This document shows, piece by piece, positions 1 to 6,086 of a DNA stretch of 14,996 nucleotides. A program made the position numbers and the translations under genes. This DNA comes from JAIYDQ01 sp031411055 (GTDB lineage: Bacteria > Planctomycetota > Planctomycetia > Pirellulales > Pirellulaceae): positions 1 through 14,996 of the forward strand of contig JANOAI010000353.1 in the NCBI GenBank assembly GCA_031411055.1, read 5' to 3'. Numbering within the stretch: position 1 is the first letter of the stretch; every line of letters starts with the position of its first letter. The notes below the pieces were generated by a model, which did not search any database, was not told the DNA's origin, and saw only the letters and a list, made by a program, of their open reading frames with translations.

Positions 1-1192
1 CTCGCGCATAGAGATCTCGCATGAGCGATATGATCGGAAAGCATTTTTCTTTGTAACGGTTTAACGAAGCGAAAGTTGGGCCGGCTGAAAAAGTCCGAAT
101 GTAGTGATAGCGACCATCATGGACGGAGCGAATTCGATGATAGGTCTCGTCAATGCGATCACGAGCAGCAAAGACAAACTGTCGCGACGTCGACTGCGGC
201 ATCCCCACGATGGAGCGCCCTTGCATTTCGGCTACCTGGGATACCCCAGCCAACTGCAACGTGGTAGCTGTAAGATCAATTAAGCTAATCAATTGGTTGT
301 TGACGACTCCCGCTCCGAACCCCTCGGGCGCAGAAAACTCCTTCGGCCATCGAATGATCATCGGAACACGCAGACCAGTGTCGTAACACCAATGAATCCC
401 GCGCGGTTCGAGTCGCCCGTTATCCGCGAAGAAGATGACAATCGTGTTGTCTTCCAGCCCGTCGCTTTTCAGCTGTTCAAGCACCCACCCAATTCGCAGG
501 TCCATACCGGAAACGGAATTGAGATACCGAGCCCATTCTTGCCTTACTAGCGGATGGTTCGGATAGTACGGCGGCGGCGTTACTTCGTCTGGCTTAGCAT
601 GCTGAACGTGCTCGTCTTCGCCAACCCAGAAAACTCGTGCCTTGCTCGCCGACTTTCGATCGTAGATATCGTATTCAACTTCGTGAGAGTTAATCTGAGC
701 AAAAAACGGTTGCTGCGCCTTCAAGACGTCCCACGAATCGCCTTGATAGATAGGCCCTTCATTGACAAAATTCAAGTCGAGTTTGCCTGTTCCAACGGCC
801 TTGTCGCCAATCGTCTTCAGGTTGCATGTATGATACCCGACATCCTGAAGGCGATGCGTCAAAGGGCGTACGCCGACGGGTAAACGAAAGTTGTCGTCGC
901 GATGGGAACGCATATGATGCGTATCCGTAGTTGTCTGATACATGCCGAGCATGAAAGCAGAACGGCTAGGAGCACAGGCGGGATTGGTCGAAAAAACTTG
1001 TGTGAATCTCGTCCCTTCCGACGCGAGCCGATCAAGATTGGGGGTATGAACGTTCGAGGCCCCGTAGCAGCCAAGGTCATGACCCATGTTTTCGCCAACG
1101 AGCCAGACGATATTCGGTTGCTTGGCCGCCATCAACAAAGCATGTGAGCTCGCGAACATGAACGCAAGCCAACTGCCGAGAGCCCGTATCAT
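1..1192 (-). CDS. Exported formylglycine-dependent sulfatase (S1 family), 3' end missing
   Basis: Minus-strand reading frame open from an ATG at 1192 to the window edge (397 codons, no stop), so the C-terminus is missing. It begins with a short signal peptide (residues 1 to about 22, MIRALGSWLAFMF), followed by the sulfatase start PNIVW. Cys73 in CAPSR is the Cys-type sulfatase signature; this Cys is normally converted to formylglycine. The block DNGRLEPRG (Asp257/Asn258) supplies the usual second pair of metal ligands, and CYDTGLRVPMIIRWP follows. The arrangement resembles the sulfamidase/heparan-sulfatase-like branch of S1. Such enzymes remove sulfate from glycans in the periplasm or outside the cell; the substrate cannot be read here. 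Two active-site positions look unusual: E34-N35 where the family has Asp/Glu-Asp, and E171-V-E-Y where relatives have E-T-H-R. It is divergent from the SGNH hydrolase gene. Confidence 0.93.
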   Translation of the reverse strand, partial: MIRALGSWLAFMFASSHALLMAAKQPNIVWLVGENMGHDLGCYGASNVHTPNLDRLASEGTRFTQVFSTNPACAPSRSAFMLGMYQTTTDTHHMRSHRDDNFRLPVGVRPLTHRLQDVGYHTCNLKTIGDKAVGTGKLDLNFVNEGPIYQGDSWDVLKAQQPFFAQINSHEVEYDIYDRKSASKARVFWVGEDEHVQHAKPDEVTPPPYYPNHPLVRQEWARYLNSVSGMDLRIGWVLEQLKSDGLEDNTIVIFFADNGRLEPRGIHWCYDTGLRVPMIIRWPKEFSAPEGFGAGVVNNQLISLIDLTATTLQLAGVSQVAEMQGRSIVGMPQSTSRQFVFAARDRIDETYHRIRSVHDGRYHYIRTFSAGPTFASLNRYKEKCFPIISLMRDLYAR

Positions 1193-1496
1193 CGCTATCC
1201 GAGTATTAAACGAAAACATTGAACTCCATCCATCTCGCGATTCGCAACGAAAACCACGTTTGATGGATTCTAACAAAAAAACTCCAAGCGAATTGCCAGC
1301 CCTCGCGAAGCCCGACTCGATGGAGGGATGGCATGCATTCAGTTCGAGTAATCGAAAAATAAGTCGGTGGACAACAAGCACTTCGAAAATTGGCGGAATT
1401 CACCGGAAAGTTCTGGCAGTCGTCGATGAGAATTGGCTACAATTTTTCCCGGTTACAGTTTGTTTGTTCTATTTCGCATTTGGAGTAATACTCTCT
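1193..1496. other. Divergent intergenic region between sulfatase and SGNH hydrolase
   Basis: 304 bp between the two predicted start codons, so it should hold both promoters. The + frame of the SGNH gene stays open through it, but I do not take that as coding, because the signal peptide begins only at 1497. A TACAAT at 1438-1443 could be a -10 element for the SGNH gene, but no convincing -35 lies at the right distance. I see no strong inverted repeat or RNA gene. Confidence 0.5.
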
Positions 1497-2264
1497 ATGA
1501 ATCGTTTTATCCTTGGTATCATCGCAGTTTGTGGCTTGGCGGTTTCAGTTCGAGCTCAAGCTCCCGCCACCGTGGCTGAACCCCCTAAAACCCCCGTAAA
1601 GACTGCGCCGCAATCGGCTTTCGTGGCAGCTCCCAAGATGGGGAACGATGGAAAGCCTCAAGAAGGCTTCATGGCCTCTCACGAGAGCTTCGTGAGAAAA
1701 GCGAAAGAAGGCAAAGCCGAGCTCGTATTTCTCGGTGACTCCATCACAGCCGGTTGGGGTCGACAAGCGGCAATATGGGACAAGGCTTTCGGGCAATACC
1801 AGCCCGCTAATTTTGGAATTGGTGGCGATCGGACGCAACATGTGCTTTGGCGAATCACCAACGGAGAACTCGATGGCATTAAACCCAAAGCCGTCGTGAT
1901 CATGATTGGCACCAACAACTCAGCGCAAGATCCGGCAGAAGACATTGCCAAGGGAGTAACCGCGATTGTCGAAACCGTTCGAGCCAAACAACCGCAAGCC
2001 AAAATACTCTTACTGGCGGTTTTTCCACGAGGCGCCGTAGCAAGTCCCAACCCACAACGCGACAAATTGATTCAAGTAAATGGAGTGATTTCCAAGCTCG
2101 ATGACGCGAAGCATGTCCATTTCCTAGATATCGGGAGCAAGTTCTTGCAACCAGATGGCAGCATCTCGAAGGAGATTATGCCAGACTCGCTTCATCTATC
2201 GCCCGCTGGCTATCAAATCTGGGCGGATGCGATCACGCCAAAACTCGCTGAACTCATGAAGTAA
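1497..2264 (+). CDS. Secreted SGNH/GDSL-type hydrolase (PAF-acetylhydrolase-like)
   Basis: 255 residues from the ATG at 1497. I chose this start because it opens a clean signal peptide (MNRFILGIIAVCGLAVSVRA, then Q21), with GGAG about 11 nt upstream. The frame stays open further upstream, but that part lies antisense to the sulfatase. A Pro/Thr-rich linker (22-45) precedes the SGNH fold. All four blocks are visible: GDSITAGW with nucleophile Ser82, the oxyanion Gly in GIGGDRTQ (107-114), GTNN (138-141), and the catalytic pair Asp230/His233 in PDSLHLSPAGY. This combination resembles the PAF-acetylhydrolase beta/gamma-like group common in planctomycetes. It is probably a periplasmic or extracellular esterase, for example a carbohydrate deacetylase; the substrate is not determined. 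Its position beside a sulfatase fits polysaccharide processing. Confidence 0.93.
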   Translation: MNRFILGIIAVCGLAVSVRAQAPATVAEPPKTPVKTAPQSAFVAAPKMGNDGKPQEGFMASHESFVRKAKEGKAELVFLGDSITAGWGRQAAIWDKAFGQYQPANFGIGGDRTQHVLWRITNGELDGIKPKAVVIMIGTNNSAQDPAEDIAKGVTAIVETVRAKQPQAKILLLAVFPRGAVASPNPQRDKLIQVNGVISKLDDAKHVHFLDIGSKFLQPDGSISKEIMPDSLHLSPAGYQIWADAITPKLAELMK

Positions 2265-2322
2265 ACTCGATTCGAGTAGCGTTCACCGTCCTCTACGAAT
2301 AATTGGCAAAAGGGTAGATTCC

Positions 2323-4851
2323 ATGATGACGAATGTGACTCAATCACATTTTCGATTGGCTGTTATTGCAATAACGATTTTTTTCTTGAGTTTTGGCTCC
2401 GAAACCAGTCAAAGCGAACAGCCAAAAGCGAACATGAACGCTAAGGATAATGTGTTACGCTATCGCTGGGATCCAAGTCGTGAATACCAGTATCAGCTAT
2501 CCTTAGTTGCGAAACTGGACGACCTTGAATTCAAAACGCACGGACAGATCGGTTTCACGGTTGCTTCACCACACGGAACGAGCCAGTCGAAGCCAAAGTC
2601 GGCAGCCTCCGGATCGGCTTTTGTCGTCGCTCCGGATGGACATCTGATCACAGCGGCACACGTTGTAGAAGGTGCAACGACCATCAAGGTGACGCTCAAC
2701 GGCCAATCGTTTAGCGGAAGAGTTCTCGAATCGGATTCCGTACAAGATTTGGCGCTACTAAAAATTGACGCCGAAAATTTACCGGCATTGCCGCTCGCCA
2801 ATTCCGAACAGGTCGGACTCGGACAATCGATCTGGGCCCTGGGATTTCCACTTTCCGATGTTCTTGGAACGAGTTTAAAGATCAATGCGGGGATGGTCTC
2901 CGGTATCAATCAAACAACGGATGGCAAAATTTTTCAGCTTAACGCAACGCTCAATTCAGGGAACAGTGGTGGTCCCATCTTGAACGAGTCGGGACAAGTC
3001 GTCGGTGTTGCAATCCAGCGGCTTGCTGGCCGAGACATTTCCGATATCGGGTTAACACGCCCGATTAACGACGCCATAGTTCTCATGAAGAAGCGAGATA
3101 TCCAACCAGCAGTTCCTGCTAAGACGAAACGTAAGATGGACGGCCAAGCGATTGTGAATGCATCGCAAAAATCGATTGCCTTTATCGAAGTGGAAATCGA
3201 TCCTATGCGTGACGCGACCAAGCTCAAGCTAGGCGGAATGCTTATGAACGAAAAGAATATTCCGCGATCCAGAGGAAGTTTTTCGTATCCGAGTTATGAG
3301 ACGCCAACGCCTCGTATGATCAAGGAATCCGTGGTTACTTCCCCGTTCGGTGTGTTAAGTGATCTTGGCGAAACAGAGGAGCTCCCATTTGGGTTGGGAC
3401 ACATCGCGGAATTTGTCCTTGAGCCATTTGATTCGGCAGGTCGAAGTGAATGGAGTAGCGAACGAACGTCGACGCTTGCGAGAGTTGAAGAAGAAGAAAA
3501 ACGATCTTCCTTCGGTCCGTCGAGCCCGATTCGCCCACCTCTCAGTTTCCTCGACTCTCCTTCGAAAAAAGATCGAAGCAAATTGAAAATATACGACCTG
3601 GTCGAAAAAGAGAGTTTTAAGATTGTTAAAGAGGAAGCAGGGAAAACGCACGTCGAAAAAACGGTTGAAATGAGAACAACCGACGATCCGAAACGACCAT
3701 TTATCGAGATGACGGGCAAGGGAGAGTGGGTCTTTGATCATCATGAAGGTTGCTTGGTGTCGTCGAGCGCCAAGTACGATTTTATCTTTCAGGTGAGTTC
3801 GAGCGTTTCGGTTCGCTTACCAATCGAATCCAAGATCACCTACTTAGACGAGGCCGTCGTAGCTGAAACCCGAAAGCGAGCCAGTGAGCGACAGGCTGCA
3901 TATGAGATCGAAAAACGCCAAAAGCTTGACCTTGCGTATGAACAGATGGCAAGTGGTAAAAGTTTCAAGCGACTCCAGAAGATTTCGTTGTCTCAAAACT
4001 CCTCAACCGCCGAGTTGCGGCTCTCGAATGATGGTAAGTTTTTTGCAATTGCATCCAGCGACGGAAAGATCGCCATCTACAATCAAACGAATCCCGAACC
4101 TATCAAACAGCTCAATGGTGTGAAAAGCTCGGTTCGAATGATGGAGTTTTCCCCCGACAATCAATACTTGATCGCATCCTGCGGATTCGATGGGAAAGGC
4201 TGGAATTTGCAAACGGGCGAGTCATTTTCACTACCTTCACGAAATGGTAGTTTTGCAGAATTTGCAGCGTTCTCTGCCGACAGCCGATACGCTTATCTTG
4301 CCGGGCCTTCAGGCGGAGTCGAGCGGTTTGAGGTCAAGACTGGGCAAAGGGAGTTGCTTATGGACAAAATAGATTCGTCAGAAGCCATGGTCCTAACCAA
4401 CGACGGGCATCAGCTTGTTTTCTCAAACTACAAACAGGAATTGAATCTCTGGAACTTGCAATCTAAGAGCATTTCAAAGACCGTAAACACAAATCAGAAC
4501 AGGACACGGACCTACCACAACATGGTTATGTCGCCATCTGGTCGTGGCCTGTTCACGGGTCATGAACAAGTCGATGTCTTAAAGCTTGACGATGGGTCCA
4601 AGCTACTAGAAATTCCGATTCGAAGTAGCTCACGAGAGGGCTTAGCAATTTCTAAAGATGGTCGAATTGCTGCCATCACCCCTTCGGGAGAAAACGTCGT
4701 CGTCTGGGACATTGATAACAAGAAGCGAATCGCCGAATTTCAAGTCGATTCGAACCATGCAAAGTCGGTTGCCTTATCCTCGAATGGTCGCATCCTGCTT
4801 ACCGTCGGATACGACAATGTAGTTCAGCTATGGGAGAGTGTCGTCTATTGA
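2323..4851 (+). CDS. Exported trypsin-like serine protease fused to a C-terminal WD40 propeller
   Basis: 842 residues. An N-terminal hydrophobic segment (about 10-25) indicates export. A short beta-rich stretch (45-80, starting VLRYRWDPSREY) precedes an S1/HtrA-type protease domain (about 92-260) with a complete triad: His113 (TAAHVVEG), Asp142 (QDLALLK) and Ser215 (NSGNSGGPI). No PDZ domain follows, unlike classical DegP. Residues 260-430 are a low-complexity, charged and Ser/Pro-rich linker. A second beta-rich segment (about 425-505) and a charged helical stretch (507-545) follow. Residues 547-842 form about seven 42-residue WD40-like blades, recognisable by repeated S-x-D-G-K/R turns and WD/WN/WE ends (VVVWDID, VQLWESVVY). 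It is a protease whose propeller probably binds a partner or substrate in the periplasm; the target is unknown. The ATG at 2323 is followed by a second in-frame ATG at 2326. Confidence 0.92.
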   Translation: MMTNVTQSHFRLAVIAITIFFLSFGSETSQSEQPKANMNAKDNVLRYRWDPSREYQYQLSLVAKLDDLEFKTHGQIGFTVASPHGTSQSKPKSAASGSAFVVAPDGHLITAAHVVEGATTIKVTLNGQSFSGRVLESDSVQDLALLKIDAENLPALPLANSEQVGLGQSIWALGFPLSDVLGTSLKINAGMVSGINQTTDGKIFQLNATLNSGNSGGPILNESGQVVGVAIQRLAGRDISDIGLTRPINDAIVLMKKRDIQPAVPAKTKRKMDGQAIVNASQKSIAFIEVEIDPMRDATKLKLGGMLMNEKNIPRSRGSFSYPSYETPTPRMIKESVVTSPFGVLSDLGETEELPFGLGHIAEFVLEPFDSAGRSEWSSERTSTLARVEEEEKRSSFGPSSPIRPPLSFLDSPSKKDRSKLKIYDLVEKESFKIVKEEAGKTHVEKTVEMRTTDDPKRPFIEMTGKGEWVFDHHEGCLVSSSAKYDFIFQVSSSVSVRLPIESKITYLDEAVVAETRKRASERQAAYEIEKRQKLDLAYEQMASGKSFKRLQKISLSQNSSTAELRLSNDGKFFAIASSDGKIAIYNQTNPEPIKQLNGVKSSVRMMEFSPDNQYLIASCGFDGKGWNLQTGESFSLPSRNGSFAEFAAFSADSRYAYLAGPSGGVERFEVKTGQRELLMDKIDSSEAMVLTNDGHQLVFSNYKQELNLWNLQSKSISKTVNTNQNRTRTYHNMVMSPSGRGLFTGHEQVDVLKLDDGSKLLEIPIRSSSREGLAISKDGRIAAITPSGENVVVWDIDNKKRIAEFQVDSNHAKSVALSSNGRILLTVGYDNVVQLWESVVY

Positions 4852-4888
4852 AGCGAATGCCCATTCCAGCAAAGGTGAAATTCCTGGG

Positions 4889-5536
4889 TCAAACAAGTTT
4901 GGCTTGACGGCCAAAACACTCGAGTAAAAACTCGAGGACTTCAATGTGCCGTGAGGCTTCGGCCAAGTCTTTGCCCCACGTATACATACCATGTTTGCGA
5001 ATGAGATAACCCCAGCAAGGTCGATCGGGATTCGCGGCCCACATTTGCTCAACTTCCGCTTGAAGAGCCGGGATATCTTGGGTGTTTTCGAAAATTGGCA
5101 ACCAGACTTTCGATTGGTGCGTTTTGATTCCTTCGAGTCCTTTCAGCATTTCAAAACCTTCAAGCATAATTCCGCCAAGTGCATGAAAGCGGTCCGACAA
5201 GATGGTTCCCCAAACGCTATGCGTATGAAGAATTGAGCCAGCCTTGCGATGCTTGGCGACGGAACAATGGAGCAACGTTTCAGCGCTCGAAGCCGGCTGC
5301 TCGTCGGGAACTCGTTTACCATTTTCGTCAACGATCACAAAGTCGTTAGGGCCAAGATGCCCTTTGTCTTTCCCGCTTGCCGTGACCAGTATCCGGAGCG
5401 GATCTCGGCTGACAACAACGCTGTAATTACTACTGGTCCCTAAGGACCATTTTCGCGTCCAACATTGATGCCCGACGCTTCGCAGACCATCGATAGAAGT
5501 TTGATACGGTGACAGCAATGGTTTCGTTGGTTCCAA
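4889..5536 (-). CDS. mtnB: Methylthioribulose-1-phosphate dehydratase
   Basis: Class II aldolase/adducin-fold enzyme of the methionine salvage pathway. It dehydrates methylthioribulose-1-phosphate to 2,3-diketo-5-methylthiopentyl-1-phosphate in the cytosol. Visible landmarks: GTSSNYSV (33-40), SAETLLH (84-90), the zinc motif HTH (His104/His106), the third zinc ligand His197 in RHIEVLEF, and Glu126 in LEGFEMLKG, which aligns with the proposed catalytic acid of human APIP. The C-terminal RKHGMYTWG block is typical of MtnB and separates it from L-ribulose-5-phosphate epimerases. Length (215) matches the family (about 200-240). No in-frame ATG precedes residue 124. The start is therefore probably TTG at 5536, or TTG at 5518, without a clear Shine-Dalgarno sequence. 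No other mtn gene is in the window. It is convergent with the protease gene, 37 bp apart. Confidence 0.93.
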   Translation of the reverse strand: MEPTKPLLSPYQTSIDGLRSVGHQCWTRKWSLGTSSNYSVVVSRDPLRILVTASGKDKGHLGPNDFVIVDENGKRVPDEQPASSAETLLHCSVAKHRKAGSILHTHSVWGTILSDRFHALGGIMLEGFEMLKGLEGIKTHQSKVWLPIFENTQDIPALQAEVEQMWAANPDRPCWGYLIRKHGMYTWGKDLAEASRHIEVLEFLLECFGRQAKLV

Positions 5537-5657
5537 GATAAAAATCTCGACAAGGAATAAAAATGGGTTTGAAAGGCAAGGGGATGATAGCGAAGTCGTT
5601 GGGCGTATTTAGAGCATATTCATTTTTCATATAGCCGGTGGTGAGACGGGGTCAGGC

Positions 5658-5683
5658 ACCAAAGGCTGGAACGGCCCTTTGGT
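5658..5683. repeat. Short inverted repeat (hairpin), 8-bp arms
   Basis: ACCAAAGG at 5658-5665 pairs perfectly with CCTTTGGT at 5676-5683 across a 10-nt loop. A third related motif, CTTTTGGT, sits at 5693-5700. The arms overlap the GGTCAGGCACC motif. There is no T-run, so it is not an obvious intrinsic terminator. It may be a REP-like remnant. Confidence 0.6.
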
Positions 5684-5744
5684 TGCTTTGCACTTTTGGT
5701 ACCTCCCCCCAATGCGACTGACGTTGGGCGATTCACGTCGACGG

Positions 5745-5801
5745 GTCTCTCCGAGACTCGCGAAATCCTCGACCAAGTCGAGGTGTCGGTCTCGGAGAGA
5801 C
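5745..5801. repeat. Nested palindromic repeat, GTCTCTCCGAGAC family
   Basis: GTCTCTCCGAGAC (5745-5757) and its exact complement GTCTCGGAGAGAC (5789-5801) form 13-bp outer arms. Inside lies a second perfect hairpin, CCTCGAC (5767-5773) and GTCGAGG (5777-5783), with a 3-nt loop. Each outer arm can also fold on itself (GTCTC-TCC-GAGAC). A diverged copy of the same arms occurs at 9399-9411 and 9425-9437. The paired structure and second copy suggest a dispersed repeat family rather than a gene-specific regulator. Confidence 0.85.
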
Positions 5802-5892
5802 TGACCTAAGTGCGAGACGAACGCGTGGCATTCTTCATCTGAAAAACGATCATTCGGTCGAATCGGCGAACAGACTTTTTTCGTTTGTGCGG

Positions 5893-6084
5893 CTATTCGA
5901 GATCGTCGTCTTGAGGTTTGTCCAAAGTCTCACTTTGCGTAGGATCCGTGATCAAATTGCGTTTAACATGTTCTCGAGCGGCGAAGAGGATCGCGCAAGC
6001 TGCCAGTACAATGAATACGCCAGCGATCGTAATGCGCAAGAGTGGGCTAGTCGCGATATCTTTGGGTTTTTCTATTTCGACCAC
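5893..6084 (-). CDS. Small single-pass membrane protein downstream of acnA (hypothetical)
   Basis: 63 residues starting at GTG 6084, only 2 nt after the acnA stop (6087-6089), which suggests co-transcription and translational coupling. The sequence has a polar N-terminus (MVEIEKPKDIATSP), one strong transmembrane helix (about 15-37, LLRITIAGVFIVLAACAILFAA), a basic patch (REHVKR) and an acidic tail ending QDDDLE. The positive residues after the helix would favour an N-out/C-in topology. I do not recognise a family. Support comes from the tight spacing and the membrane-protein-like composition; against it are the short length and non-ATG start. It could be a chance ORF. Confidence 0.55.
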   Translation of the reverse strand: MVEIEKPKDIATSPLLRITIAGVFIVLAACAILFAAREHVKRNLITDPTQSETLDKPQDDDLE

Positions 6085-6086
6085 GA

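Larger units (their letters stand above)
5537..5892. other. Non-coding stretch upstream of mtnB with two hairpin repeats
   Basis: 356 bp between the mtnB start and the stop of the small membrane ORF. The part nearest mtnB (5537-5640) is A+T-rich and should contain the mtnB promoter, but I cannot pick out a convincing -35/-10 pair. The middle holds two separate inverted repeats (5658-5683 and 5745-5801), annotated separately. A G+C-rich motif, GGGGTCAGGCACC at 5648-5660, starts the first and resembles motifs seen beside dispersed repeats in other bacteria. No conserved ORF is visible. Confidence 0.6.

Noticed and set aside
1086..1496. Upstream in-frame extension of the SGNH hydrolase (137 extra codons)
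   Set aside because: It runs antisense to the sulfatase start, has no protein-like pattern, and would bury a clear signal peptide at 1497.
4912..4941. CTCGAG-TAAAAA-CTCGAG palindrome as a terminator between the protease and mtnB
   Set aside because: It lies within the mtnB coding sequence near its C-terminus and has no T-run.
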